Assembly: GCA_026990595.1 (NCBI GenBank)
Contig: JALXCZ010000052.1
Coordinates: 30,738 to 94,737 of the forward strand
Origin: Sulfurovum sp.
GTDB lineage: Bacteria > Campylobacterota > Campylobacteria > Campylobacterales > Sulfurovaceae
Direction of reading: 5' to 3'
Length of the DNA: 64,000 nt
Below are positions 34,599-43,296 of the stretch, in pieces (position 1 is the first letter of the stretch; every line of letters starts with the position of its first letter). The notes below the pieces were generated by a model that saw only the letters and a list, made by a program, of their open reading frames with translations, searched no databases and had not been told where the DNA came from. The position numbers were made by a program, and so were the translations under genes.

Positions 34599-35039
34599 AT
34601 GATTATTTCACAATTTATGACACAAGAACACAGAGACTGCGATACAGAATTTGCAGCAGCAGAACAGGCAGCGGCAAAAGGAGACTGGGCTGAAACAGAA
34701 GAGAAGTTCCTAATTTTTTCAAATGATACACTCAGACACTTTAAACGAGAAGAGGAGGAGCTTTTCCCGGCATTCGAAACACAGACCGGAAGCAGTGAGG
34801 GACCTACGCAAGTTATGCGTTATGAACATGAGCAGGTGAAAGGTCTCATAGGGAAATTGGCAGAGGCTGTGGAATCACAGGACAAAGATGCTTATCTCTC
34901 TCTTTGTGAGTCCATGATGATCCTTCTTCAGCAGCACAATATGAAAGAAGAACAGATGCTTTACTCGATGTGTGACAGAGTACTTCCTCCGGAACTTAAA
35001 ACAGATACATTAGAAAAAATGCAAAAAGTAGAGCTTTAA
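34599..35039 (+). CDS. Hemerythrin-like HHE domain protein
   Basis: 146 residues forming one four-helix hemerythrin domain. Candidate di-iron ligands are in TQEHRDCD, LRHFKREEEELFPAFE, RYEHEQVKGL and LQQHNMKEEQMLYSM. Such proteins bind O2 or nitric oxide, or help repair iron-sulfur clusters (as YtfE does). It begins three bases after the FmdE-like gene and six bases before DUF2249, all in one operon. Confidence 0.9.
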   Translation: MIISQFMTQEHRDCDTEFAAAEQAAAKGDWAETEEKFLIFSNDTLRHFKREEEELFPAFETQTGSSEGPTQVMRYEHEQVKGLIGKLAEAVESQDKDAYLSLCESMMILLQQHNMKEEQMLYSMCDRVLPPELKTDTLEKMQKVEL

Positions 35040-35044
35040 AGTAG

Positions 35045-35311
35045 ATGCAACAGTTAAAAGAAATCCTACTTGACGCAAGAGAATTGGAACATCCAAAACC
35101 TCTTGAGCATGCTATACACGCATTAAGAGAACTGAATGAAACAAACTATTTCTATATGATCCATCGTAAGAACCCTATACCGTTGCTTGATCTTGCCAGT
35201 GAACAGCATTTTCAAGCATTAAGCAAAGAAGATAACAAAGGCATTTGGCATATATTTATTTGCAAAAATCCTAATATTCGTTTAAATGAGCTGATTGAGA
35301 GTCATGTTTAG
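35045..35311 (+). CDS. DUF2249 protein
   Basis: 88 residues: LDARELEHPKPLEHAIHALREL then FYMIHRKNPIPLLDLASE, the DUF2249 pattern (a small TusA-like alpha/beta fold). DUF2249 often occurs fused to, or beside, hemerythrin and nitric-oxide related genes. The exact role is unknown. Its end overlaps the next gene by 8 bases. Confidence 0.82.
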   Translation: MQQLKEILLDARELEHPKPLEHAIHALRELNETNYFYMIHRKNPIPLLDLASEQHFQALSKEDNKGIWHIFICKNPNIRLNELIESHV

Positions 35312-36584
35312 CCAAAACGGTCTCTCTCTCGATCAAGCGCCTCCTATTTCAGTAGTTTTTCGTTTCTTTCTTTCTGGTGCACTCTTTGGCATCCTTGCCG
35401 GCATACTCATACTCTTTTTTCAAACAGTAATCTTTGATGCACACAGTATGAAAGCGGTTATCTTGACACATACCTTGACACTGGGTGTCATGTTGTCTTT
35501 TATGTTCGCTGCACTTTTTCAAATGCTTCCGGTTATAGCAGGAGTAACGCTTACTTCCCCCATCAAGAAAGCAAATCTTGTACAATATCCTTTTGTCTTA
35601 GGTGTGACTGCTCTACTTTTAGCCTTTAACTTCTCTTCTCCGTGGCTTTTTACGGTAGCATCACTTTTACTTGGAGGAAGTATTCTTTTTATCACGATTA
35701 TTATGCTTAGTAACCTTGTAAAACTTCCTAACCAGAGCAGCTCATCCAGGGGAATGTTGACAGCCCTGGCTTCTTTGGCAATCGTCGTTCTTCTGGCACT
35801 CTATATGACAGGAACGTTAAGCGGTTTATTTGAAGGAAGTTATTATACTCAGATCAAAACAGCCCACTACTCTTTTGGACTTTTTGGCTGGATAGCACTG
35901 CTTATTATCTCTATTTCATTCCAGGTCATAGAGATGTTCTATGTCACACCGCCCTACCCAAAACTTGTCAGTAAATATCTGCCATTGACACTTTTAACGC
36001 TACTTGTCATCACAACCATCACAGGATTATTTAATCCTAATATATGGGCAGTATCAAATACACTACTTGCTTTACTCTTGATAGGCTATGCCCTCTTGAC
36101 ACTTAAAAGATTGACACAAAGAAAACGACCCTTAACCGATGCTACAGTATGGTTCTGGCGTCTGGGACTTAGCAGTTTGATTTTAAGCATGTTAACACTG
36201 GTTATGACAAACTTTACAGAGTTGTCATGGGTAAAAAGTTCTACTTACCTCTTTTTTGCATCCTTTGCCCTGAGTATTGTCTTTGCGATGTTTTACAAGA
36301 TAGTTCCATTTTTAACATGGTTTCACCTTAACAGCCAAGGCTACTTCACCGCACCCATGATGCACGAAGTCATCCACCCTAAAACAGCGATGAAACATCT
36401 TTACATTCATTTGGCAACACTTGTCACTTTTATATTGTCACTGTTTATAAATCTATTTATTTTTTTAGCAGGTGTATTAACCATACTCTCATTTGGATGG
36501 ATGGCATGGCAGATAATACATGCATGGAGACTCTATAAACATACACAAGAGACTGGGGAGAAGTTTGAGATGAATATTGCGTAG
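35304..36584 (+). CDS. Polytopic membrane protein, NnrS- or heme-copper-oxidase-like
   Basis: 426 residues from the ATG at 35304 (the track begins at a TTG three codons earlier). About 12 hydrophobic helices. Conserved-looking blocks are LTHTLTLGVMLSFMFAALFQMLPVIAG, AHYSFGLFGWIALLIISISFQ and KIVPFLTWFHLNSQG, with His residues at the start of helices, as in heme-binding membrane proteins. It is last in the FmdE-hemerythrin-DUF2249 operon. Nitric-oxide or copper/heme handling is plausible; no direct proof. Its stop codon TAG is the GTAG of the palindromic repeat at 36581. Confidence 0.75.
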   Translation: MFSQNGLSLDQAPPISVVFRFFLSGALFGILAGILILFFQTVIFDAHSMKAVILTHTLTLGVMLSFMFAALFQMLPVIAGVTLTSPIKKANLVQYPFVLGVTALLLAFNFSSPWLFTVASLLLGGSILFITIIMLSNLVKLPNQSSSSRGMLTALASLAIVVLLALYMTGTLSGLFEGSYYTQIKTAHYSFGLFGWIALLIISISFQVIEMFYVTPPYPKLVSKYLPLTLLTLLVITTITGLFNPNIWAVSNTLLALLLIGYALLTLKRLTQRKRPLTDATVWFWRLGLSSLILSMLTLVMTNFTELSWVKSSTYLFFASFALSIVFAMFYKIVPFLTWFHLNSQGYFTAPMMHEVIHPKTAMKHLYIHLATLVTFILSLFINLFIFLAGVLTILSFGWMAWQIIHAWRLYKHTQETGEKFEMNIA

Positions 36585-36610
36585 GGTGTTGTGAGGGCAC
36601 AACACCCTAC
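36581..36610. repeat. Palindromic REP element D, fused head-to-head
   Basis: GTAGGGTGTTGT GAGGGC ACAACACCCTAC: a perfect 12-bp stem with a 6-nt loop, so both ends carry GTAG. It contains the stop codon of the preceding membrane protein gene and separates it from convergent murE, six bases away. It should act as a bidirectional terminator. Confidence 0.85.
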
Positions 36611-36616
36611 AAAAGC

Positions 36617-37909
36617 TTATTGAATATCCAATAACCCTCTAACAACCTCACGATCATCAAAAGGATATTTCACCCCTTTAATCTCCTGATAATCTTCATC
36701 CCCTTTACCAAGAATTAGTAAGACTTCATTCTTCTCAAGTGCATCAAGCGCCATTTTAATAGCAAGTTTTCTATCTGGACACGCAGTGACATTCTCTTTA
36801 CCCACAAGTCCTACAAGAATATCTTCAAGTATCTGTTCTGGTACTTCATCACGCGGGTTGTCTGAAGTGACATAGATCTTGTTGGCATATCTGCCTGCCG
36901 CTGCTCCCATGCGTGGACGTTTTCCCTTATCACGGTTTCCTCCAGCACCAAAAACTACAGAGATATCTCTGTCTTTCATAGATTCCAGTACAACATGTAT
37001 CCCATCATCGGTATGGGCAAAATCAACGATCACAAGCGGGTCTCGTGAGACAACTTCCATACGACCTGCCACTCCGGCAAAATTCTCTACCACGTCACAG
37101 ATCTCTTGGATGGGGCGCTTTGTTAACATCTGTACAGATCCTATGGCTGCCATAAGGTTAAAAAGATTAAAAAGCCCTACCATAGGAGAATGAAACGTCG
37201 CTTCTTCCTGCATATGTTTGATCCCTGCTGTAATCCCGTGCAATAAAGAGAATGCCTGTACTTTAAAGGTTGCAGGTTCGTCTACACCATAACTTTGTGC
37301 ATTTTTAGGATTATAGGTAATATGATTAATATCATCTTTATTCAGTATCTTGGGTGTCTCATCTGCAAAGAAGAGACTCTTTACACGCCTATACTCCTCT
37401 ACTGTACCGTGATAATCCAAATGGTCAGAAGTCACATTCGTATGTACTTTCAATGCAAACTTCAGTCCCTCTATACGCTTTTGGTCTATGGCATGTGAAC
37501 TTACTTCCATAATGAAATAATTACATCCAAGATCTGAGGTCTGTTTCATATTATGCAGTGTCTCCAAAATAGAAGGAGTAGTCATACTCTTGGCTTCTAT
37601 ACGTTTCTCCTGCGCAAATAAACCACGTGTCCCTTGTAAGGCAGGTTTCTCATCCAGGTCAAGCAAGAAAGAGTAAATAGCCGCCGTTACGGTTGTTTTA
37701 CCGTTTGTTCCGGTCACACCTACCACTTTCATTTCCTCAAGACCCCAAAGCAACATAAGCTCTGCAGGTGTTATGCATGGTGGTTTGGAATCAAGTTTCT
37801 CATAGTAATGCGTATTTTGTACCGTTTTTAAAAAAAGCGTACGGGCATCCAATACGTTGGTATCATCACTCAGAAAGGCATACCCTTTCTGATTAAAGTC
37901 GAGTTTCAC
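36617..37909 (-). CDS. murE: UDP-MurNAc-tripeptide synthetase
   Basis: 430 residues, shorter than E. coli MurE (about 495) because the N-terminal UDP-binding domain is reduced, as seen in Campylobacterota. The ATP loop is GVTGTNGKTTVTAAI. The motif DNPRDE shows that it adds meso-diaminopimelate. HTNVTSDHLDYHGTVEEY and FAHTDDG are further Mur-ligase motifs. Downstream of a TPR-like gene with a 4-base overlap. Confidence 0.96.
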   Translation of the reverse strand: MKLDFNQKGYAFLSDDTNVLDARTLFLKTVQNTHYYEKLDSKPPCITPAELMLLWGLEEMKVVGVTGTNGKTTVTAAIYSFLLDLDEKPALQGTRGLFAQEKRIEAKSMTTPSILETLHNMKQTSDLGCNYFIMEVSSHAIDQKRIEGLKFALKVHTNVTSDHLDYHGTVEEYRRVKSLFFADETPKILNKDDINHITYNPKNAQSYGVDEPATFKVQAFSLLHGITAGIKHMQEEATFHSPMVGLFNLFNLMAAIGSVQMLTKRPIQEICDVVENFAGVAGRMEVVSRDPLVIVDFAHTDDGIHVVLESMKDRDISVVFGAGGNRDKGKRPRMGAAAGRYANKIYVTSDNPRDEVPEQILEDILVGLVGKENVTACPDRKLAIKMALDALEKNEVLLILGKGDEDYQEIKGVKYPFDDREVVRGLLDIQ

Positions 37910-38487
37910 TTCCTGACTCCTCTTACCACATTATAGAGTGCCAATACATCCTGATCATCACCAAACAGACTTGTAGTTGCATCAAGATACCCTAAAGCCA
38001 TTTCATCGAACCCTTCATTGGCTAACTGCATCACAAAATCAATAAATTCATCTTTATCTGTAATCACCACTTTTGTAGAGAACATAATATCTTCAAATGC
38101 TTTTCTAAAGCTGCCTCTACTCTCGATCAATTTCAGGAAATCACTGTAGCGTATACCATCTTCAAATTCCACCTGCTCCTGTAACGGATCAAGCAAGAGC
38201 TCCTGCAGTTTGTGTTTGGAACTGTCCAGCGAGTCTATAAGCCCGTCTATAATCTCTACAGCATTCTCTTTTTCACTTTTGATCACTTGATAATAATCAA
38301 ATAGTGCCTGTGCCTCTTCTTCGCTTTCTGTACCCAGATCACTTAAATATACACCTATTTTTGCTTCATCAAGCAAAGGATAATCTTTTAATATCAATCC
38401 ATAAGACCTTAACGCATTGCTGTAATCACCATTAAGAAATTCGCTCTCTGCTCTTTGCAATAATAAATCTTGACTAATTTTACGCAT
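37906..38487 (-). CDS. TPR-like protein, unknown function
   Basis: 193 residues, acidic and helical. It begins MRKISQDLLLQRAESEFLNGDYSNALRSYG, a TPR-like start, and has a long helical region later. No signal peptide. Located between nfu and murE in one minus-strand unit with 4-base and 1-base junctions. Conserved in Campylobacterota as I recall, without known function. Confidence 0.72.
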   Translation of the reverse strand: MRKISQDLLLQRAESEFLNGDYSNALRSYGLILKDYPLLDEAKIGVYLSDLGTESEEEAQALFDYYQVIKSEKENAVEIIDGLIDSLDSSKHKLQELLLDPLQEQVEFEDGIRYSDFLKLIESRGSFRKAFEDIMFSTKVVITDKDEFIDFVMQLANEGFDEMALGYLDATTSLFGDDQDVLALYNVVRGVRK

Positions 38488-38488
38488 T

Positions 38489-38767
38489 TTAACCTAATTG
38501 ATCCAATTTATCTTCCCAACCCTGGGGTACTGACATCACTGCTATTTCCGGGTGTATCAATGTTTTAAGTTGTCTCTCTACACCAAATTTGATAGTTGTA
38601 CCTGCACTCCCACATCCAACACAGGCACCTTGCAACTGTACATAAACCACACCGTCTTTAATAGCAACCAATTCAATATCGCCACCATCCAACTTAATAG
38701 AAGGTCTGACTTTTTCTATGACATCTTTTACTGCAGGCTCTAATTCTTCATCTGTAAACGGGATCAA
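38489..38767 (-). CDS. NifU C-terminal-domain iron-sulfur scaffold
   Basis: 92 residues, the Nfu domain alone. Motif GACVGCGSAGTTIKFGVE holds the CxxC that binds a bridging Fe-S cluster; VRPSIKLDGGDIELV is the other family block. It delivers clusters to target proteins. First gene of the nfu-TPR-murE unit; a TATAAT on the minus strand lies about 60 bases upstream. Confidence 0.92.
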   Translation of the reverse strand: MIPFTDEELEPAVKDVIEKVRPSIKLDGGDIELVAIKDGVVYVQLQGACVGCGSAGTTIKFGVERQLKTLIHPEIAVMSVPQGWEDKLDQLG

Positions 38768-38973
38768 TATTTCTCCTTACTGTAGCATCAAAATATGATG
38801 CCTAATTAATAATATTATAACAAAAAGCTAGTAAAACTCTGTGGAGTACTAGACTTTATAGCTGTTTATACACTAAAAGTGTTATTTTGTCAATGTAATT
38901 TATGGGATTCTGAATTTTAATGTCGTACCCAAGGCAAAAGCCTTGAAATACAGGGGTTGCAGATGCAAATGAA

Positions 38974-39324
38974 TTAGATTAATTCAATAATTGCCATAGG
39001 TGCTGCATCACCTTTTCTCATACGTGTTTTAATGATACGCGTGTATCCACCGTTTCTGTCTGCATACTTTGGTGCAATTTCATTCACAATAGTATTTGTA
39101 ATCTCTTTGTGTTGTAGCATTGCAAAAATAGCTCTGTGTGCATTGAAATCACCAGTAGAAGCTTTTGTTATAAGCTTTTCATAGTAAGATCTAAGCTCTT
39201 TAGCTTTTGGTAATGTCGTCTCGATTCTACCCTCTTTTGTCAAAGCAATAGAAAGGTTTTTAAGAAGCGCTGCTCTGTGAGAAGACGTTCTGTTTAATTT
39301 ACGGTAACCATGCTTATGTCTCAT
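38974..39324 (-). CDS. rplQ: Ribosomal protein L17
   Basis: 116 residues, complete: [17 protein letters not shown] at the start, [14 protein letters not shown] and the terminal [19 protein letters not shown]. Last gene of the ribosomal series, 30 bases after rpoA. After it, AAGGCAAAAGCCTT at about 38936-38949 is a small hairpin that may help termination. Confidence 0.97.
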   Translation of the reverse strand: MRHKHGYRKLNRTSSHRAALLKNLSIALTKEGRIETTLPKAKELRSYYEKLITKASTGDFNAHRAIFAMLQHKEITNTIVNEIAPKYADRNGGYTRIIKTRMRKGDAAPMAIIELI

Positions 39325-39354
39325 GTTCGTCCTTTTACATTAAAACCTAAAGCT

Positions 39355-40356
39355 TTATGCTTTAAGTTGTTCTATTTTCTTTACAAGATTTGCTCTTGTA
39401 ACATCTGCGAGTTCAAAATCAGAACCAAATCCGTGTTCAACAAGACACTCATTAATCTCATCAAGAGATTTTTTACCAAGATTCTTGATATTTTTGATCT
39501 CATTTTCACTCATCAGCACCAATTCACCAAGGAATTTCATCCCCGCTCTGTCAAGTGAGTTGAATGATCTGGCACTAAGCCCCAAACTGTCTACAGTTTG
39601 CAAGAAAGGTTTGAGCTCGCTGTCATCACTGTTTCTTTTTACTGGTGTCGCAGAGATATCTACATCAAGTACACCGTTAAAAACAGAAAGTTGCTTATTC
39701 ATCACTTCCAATGCATTTGTAAATGCTTCAACCGGACCAATCTGAGCATCTGTTTCAATGTCAAATGTAATCTTCTCAAAGTTTGGATTGTCTTCAACAA
39801 GAACCGGTTCAATCTTATAATTCGCTTTTCGTACCGGAGTAAAGAAAGCATCTAGTGCGATTGAATCTGCTGCCACCTCATCTCTAAGATCTTCACTCGG
39901 TACATAACCGATCCCTTTTGAAATCACAACAGTAAAGTTGAGTTCTGCATCTTCATTAAGTGTTGCAAGAGGGATATCTCCGTTTACAACTTCAATCTGA
40001 TCATTATTAAGATCTTGTGCTGTTACCTCTTTATGTCCGGAGAAACTGTATTTAAGTTCTACCTTGTCACTCTCATCTTTAATCTTAAAACGAATATTCT
40101 TAAGATTGATGATAAATACAGCAACATCTTCATGCATACCTCTAACATTATCAAACTCATGTGCAGCACCTTCAATCTTTACAGAAATTGGTGCGTATCC
40201 TATAGAAGATCCTAAAATAAGTCTTCTCAGGGGATGTGCAAGCGTAACAGCATAACCGCTCTCAAAAGGATAAGCAATGATCTCAGCACGGTTTGCGCTG
40301 ATCTCGTTCACTGCTACCTCTGTCGGCATAAATGGTGCAACTTTAATTTTTCTCAT
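39355..40356 (-). CDS. rpoA: RNA polymerase alpha subunit
   Basis: 333 residues. The N-terminal assembly domain has NRAEIIAYPFESGYAVTLAHPLRRLIL; the C-terminal DNA/activator-binding domain has LGLSARSFNSLDRAGMKFLGELVLM and KNIKNLGKKSLDEINECLVEHG. Both domains are intact. Lies 21 bases after rpsD in the alpha-operon order. Confidence 0.98.
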   Translation of the reverse strand: MRKIKVAPFMPTEVAVNEISANRAEIIAYPFESGYAVTLAHPLRRLILGSSIGYAPISVKIEGAAHEFDNVRGMHEDVAVFIINLKNIRFKIKDESDKVELKYSFSGHKEVTAQDLNNDQIEVVNGDIPLATLNEDAELNFTVVISKGIGYVPSEDLRDEVAADSIALDAFFTPVRKANYKIEPVLVEDNPNFEKITFDIETDAQIGPVEAFTNALEVMNKQLSVFNGVLDVDISATPVKRNSDDSELKPFLQTVDSLGLSARSFNSLDRAGMKFLGELVLMSENEIKNIKNLGKKSLDEINECLVEHGFGSDFELADVTRANLVKKIEQLKA

Positions 40357-40377
40357 TAACTAGCCTTTACTTATGTA

Positions 40378-41004
40378 TTATTTAGAGTAAAGCTCGACGA
40401 TTAGACGCTCTTCAACTGGGATTGCGATTTCTTCTCTTTCTGGAATTCTAGTGAATAATCCGAAAAGTTTTTCTTTATCCATATCAACCCATTCAACCAT
40501 ACCGGTCTGGTTAGTCAATTCGATTGCTCTAAGGATCTGAGGGTTCGTTTTACTTTTTTCTCTAATCTCGATCTTTTGACCTGCTTTTACTCTGTATGAA
40601 GGAATATCTACTCTCTTTCCGTCAACAAGTACATGTCCGTGATTTACAAATTGTCTGGCAGATGCTCTAGTCGTCGCGAAACCCATTCTGTATACTACGT
40701 TGTCAAGTCTTTGCTCAAGAAGTTGAATAAGGATAGCACCGGTATTCCCCTCTTTTGAGTTTGCTTCTTTATATAGTGCTCTAAATTGTTTTTCAGAAAC
40801 ACCATACATGAACTTCGCTTTTTGCTTCTCTTGAAGTTGAAGACCGTATTCACTGATCTTTGTTCTTCTTTGTCCATGTTGTCCTGGAGCATATGGTCTT
40901 TTTTCCAATGCAGATTTACCGGCAAGTCTTCTCTCACCTTTTAATCCAAGATCAACGCCAAGTCTTCTTTCTAGTCTTTCAACTGGACCTCTATATCTTG
41001 CCAT
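40378..41004 (-). CDS. rpsD: Ribosomal protein S4
   Basis: 208 residues. [42 protein letters not shown] and the S4 RNA-binding domain [27 protein letters not shown]. No N-terminal zinc cysteines. In E. coli S4 also represses the alpha operon; here the structured leader before rpmJ could be its target (inference). Confidence 0.98.
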   Translation of the reverse strand: MARYRGPVERLERRLGVDLGLKGERRLAGKSALEKRPYAPGQHGQRRTKISEYGLQLQEKQKAKFMYGVSEKQFRALYKEANSKEGNTGAILIQLLEQRLDNVVYRMGFATTRASARQFVNHGHVLVDGKRVDIPSYRVKAGQKIEIREKSKTNPQILRAIELTNQTGMVEWVDMDKEKLFGLFTRIPEREEIAIPVEERLIVELYSK

Positions 41005-41006
41005 GC

Positions 41007-41381
41007 TTATACCCTTCTCTTCTTAGGTGGTCTACAACCATTATGTGGTAGTGGTGTAATATCTTTAAGGAATGATACAGTGATACCTTCTGTAGCACCG
41101 ATCGCTTTTACTGCTGTATCTCTACCGGAACCAGGGCCTTGAACTTTAATCCCTACTTCTTTAATACCATTCTCTTTTGCTTTTGTCATAGCATCTGCTA
41201 CTGCTTCAGCAGCAGCAAACGGTGTTGACTTCTTAGAACCTTTAAATCCTAGTGCTCCGGCAGAACTCCAAGAGATAACATTTCCCATCTCATCTGTTAC
41301 TGTAATGACAGTATTGTTAAATGTTGCAGCAACGTACACTACACCTTTAGCAATACTCTTTTTTACTTTTTTCTTAGCCAT
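41007..41381 (-). CDS. rpsK: Ribosomal protein S11
   Basis: 124 residues: [38 protein letters not shown] and the end [14 protein letters not shown]. Two bases from rpsD. Confidence 0.98.
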   Translation of the reverse strand: MAKKKVKKSIAKGVVYVAATFNNTVITVTDEMGNVISWSSAGALGFKGSKKSTPFAAAEAVADAMTKAKENGIKEVGIKVQGPGSGRDTAVKAIGATEGITVSFLKDITPLPHNGCRPPKKRRV

Positions 41382-41394
41382 ATTTTGCTACTCC

Positions 41395-41757
41395 TTACGC
41401 TGCGCCGACAGTCTTACGCTTACCTTTTCTAGTACGCGCATTTGTCTTTGTTTTTTGTCCACGACAAGGTAAACCTCTTCTGTGTCTTAGACCTCTATAT
41501 GAACCAAGATCCATCAATGCTTTAATGTCAAGTGTTACTTTCTTACGAAGATCACCTTCAACCATTACATTATCTTGAATATCATTACGAATTACTGCTG
41601 CTTCTGCATCAGTTAGTTCATGAACTCTTTTATTATAGTCTATACCTGTTCTGTCAAGAATTTTTCTTGACGTTGTAAGACCTATACCATAAATGTAAGT
41701 AAGTGCATACTCCATTCTCTTTTTCTTTGGTAAATCAACACCTGCAATACGTGCCAT
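41395..41757 (-). CDS. rpsM: Ribosomal protein S13
   Basis: 120 residues: [55 protein letters not shown]. Start two bases after the rpmJ stop. Confidence 0.98.
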   Translation of the reverse strand: MARIAGVDLPKKKRMEYALTYIYGIGLTTSRKILDRTGIDYNKRVHELTDAEAAVIRNDIQDNVMVEGDLRKKVTLDIKALMDLGSYRGLRHRRGLPCRGQKTKTNARTRKGKRKTVGAA

Positions 41758-41759
41758 GT

Positions 41760-41873
41760 TTATCCTTGTCTCTGTTTATGTTTTGGATTTTTACAAATCA
41801 CGCGTACGATACCCTTGCGTTTAATGATTTTACAATCATCACACATTTTCTTTACTGATGGTCTAACCTTCAT
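41760..41873 (-). CDS. rpmJ: Ribosomal protein L36 (too short for ORF track)
   Basis: 37 residues starting [17 protein letters not shown] and ending KHKQRQG. The zinc ligands CDDC, a Cys in RVICKNPKH and the His are present, so it is the zinc form. First gene after the 380-base gap; preceded by AAAAGGACA as ribosome site. Confidence 0.97.
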   Translation of the reverse strand: MKVRPSVKKMCDDCKIIKRKGIVRVICKNPKHKQRQG

Positions 41874-42126
41874 GTGGCTGTCCTTTTAATATATACGCAT
41901 ATGGAGCAAAAGCCCCACACACTACGCTGACGCTATGTCACCTTCAGCAGGTGGCTCACGCGACTAGTCGCTTGAAAATTATTTTGAACTTTACATTCAT
42001 ACACCTAGGTATTTCTACCTTTATTTTGCGTGGATAGATGAAGTTTCACTATCCAACCCTTGAGTAATCGGTGCGAATTAATCAAAGATTCTTCGCGCAG
42101 TTTCCTAAAGCCTAATAGTTTTAGGG
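41874..42126 (-). ncRNA. Candidate structured leader RNA before rpmJ-rpsM-rpsK-rpsD-rpoA-rplQ
   Basis: About 250 bases of transcribed but non-coding sequence by my reading. On the minus strand, several stems can be drawn: CCTAAA/TTTAGG; GCGCGAA/TTCGCAC; TGGATAG/CTATCCA (7 bp); AGGTA-GAAA-TACCT with a GNRA tetraloop; GCGACTAGTCGC; CACCT-GCTGA-AGGTG; GGGGC-TTTT-GCTCC. The GAAA loop favours the minus strand as the RNA. I matched it against remembered cores of tmRNA, RNase P, 6S and common riboswitches without success. A ribosomal-protein (S4-type) autoregulatory leader is the best guess. Confidence 0.5.
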
Positions 42127-42132
42127 AGGAGG

Positions 42133-42138
42133 ATTATA
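42133..42138 (-). promoter_or_regulatory. -10 box for the rpmJ-to-rplQ transcript
   Basis: TATAAT on the minus strand in CGGTATAATCCTCC. Predicted start about 42126, giving a 250-base leader before rpmJ. The transcript would begin with a C/T-rich CCTCC sequence. Confidence 0.6.
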
Positions 42139-42231
42139 CCGAAATATTTATTAATTTTTTCTTATATAAAGTTTAAGGTGAGAAAATATGGGGAATGCTG
42201 TCTCTTGACGTCCATAATTAGAATGGATTTG

Positions 42232-42256
42232 GTGCTGTGCATTACAGCACCCTACC
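42232..42256 (-). repeat. Diverged REP element E (GTAG hairpin)
   Basis: Minus-strand GTAG, GGTGCTGT, loop, ACAGCACC. Compared with the main family one base pair in the stem has changed on both sides (T-A to C-G), a compensatory change that keeps the hairpin. It lies directly behind the infA stop and may act as its terminator. Confidence 0.65.
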
Positions 42257-42257
42257 C

Positions 42258-42476
42258 TTATTTGTATCTAAAAGTAATACGACCTTTATCAAGACTGTAT
42301 GGAGTAAGTTCAACTTTTACAGTATCTCCCGGAAGAATCTTAATATAGTGCATACGCATTTTACCTGCAATATGACAAAGTACAATATGCCCGTTGTCAA
42401 GTTCTACTCTAAATGTTGCATTTGGTAATGCTTCAACTACTTTACCGTCAATCTCAATTACATCATCTTTAGCCAT
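42258..42476 (-). CDS. infA: Translation initiation factor IF-1
   Basis: 72 residues, full length: [57 protein letters not shown]. Follows map after 64 bases. Confidence 0.98.
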   Translation of the reverse strand: MAKDDVIEIDGKVVEALPNATFRVELDNGHIVLCHIAGKMRMHYIKILPGDTVKVELTPYSLDKGRITFRYK

Positions 42477-42540
42477 GTATCTGTTCCTTTATGAATTTAA
42501 TACGTATGTATATTTAACTTTTGTGTTCAAATCGTGAAGC

Positions 42541-43296
42541 CTAAGCCTCAGTCAAAATAACGGCCTTCCCGTCTACAATAGCAACTTGGTGTTCATAGTG
42601 TGCAGTTCTTAATTGATCGTCACTAATAACTGACCATTGATCCTCAAGCAGTACAGGGTGTCCACTCTTTTGACATACCATAGGCTCCAAACAAAAGACC
42701 ATACCATTTTTGATTTTAGGTCCTTGATTTGGCTTACCTTCAAGATAGTTGGGGATATTGGGTTCATCATGTGGTTTCGTTCCAATACCATGACCACAAT
42801 AATCGCGCAACGGTACAAATCCTGCTTCTGTAATATAGTCTTCAAGAATTTTAGTCAACTCTTTAAAACGCATACCGGGCTTTATCACCTCAATAGCATG
42901 GTAAAGTGCCCCTTTAGAGCAGCTTATCAATGCTTCGTCTTCAGGCGATATTTTACCTACAGCCATTGTAATTGCTGCATCCCCAAAATAACCATCTAGT
43001 TTTGTACCGATGTCCAGACCTAGAATATCACCCTCTTTTACGACAGTTTCATCTGGGACACCATGAATACAGACTTCATTAAGTGAGGTACACACTGAAC
43101 CGGTAAATCCGTAAAGTCCTTTAAATGATGGTACTGCACCGTGGTCACGGATATAGGCTTCACCTAATGCATCGATCTCAGAAAGTGTCATACCTGGTTT
43201 AACAAGATTTTGAAGATACTTGAGTGTCTTTCCAACAATCTCGCCAGCTGCTGCCAGCTTAGCGATTTCATCTGGTTTTCTAATAGCAATAGCCAT
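42541..43296 (-). CDS. map: Methionine aminopeptidase
   Basis: 251 residues, type I. Removes the initiator Met. Metal ligands: Asp in GLDIGTKLDGYFGDAA, His in YCGHGIGTKPHDEPNIPNY, Glu in FCLEPMV and Glu in WSVISDDQ region motif family. Start overlaps the secY stop by one base (TAATG). Confidence 0.97.
   Translation of the reverse strand: MAIAIRKPDEIAKLAAAGEIVGKTLKYLQNLVKPGMTLSEIDALGEAYIRDHGAVPSFKGLYGFTGSVCTSLNEVCIHGVPDETVVKEGDILGLDIGTKLDGYFGDAAITMAVGKISPEDEALISCSKGALYHAIEVIKPGMRFKELTKILEDYITEAGFVPLRDYCGHGIGTKPHDEPNIPNYLEGKPNQGPKIKNGMVFCLEPMVCQKSGHPVLLEDQWSVISDDQLRTAHYEHQVAIVDGKAVILTEA

Noticed and set aside
41874-42126. tmRNA, RNase P RNA, 6S RNA or known riboswitch
   Set aside because: I looked for TGGTTTCGAC-, GAGGAAAGTCC-, and common riboswitch cores on both strands and found none; left as unassigned structured leader.
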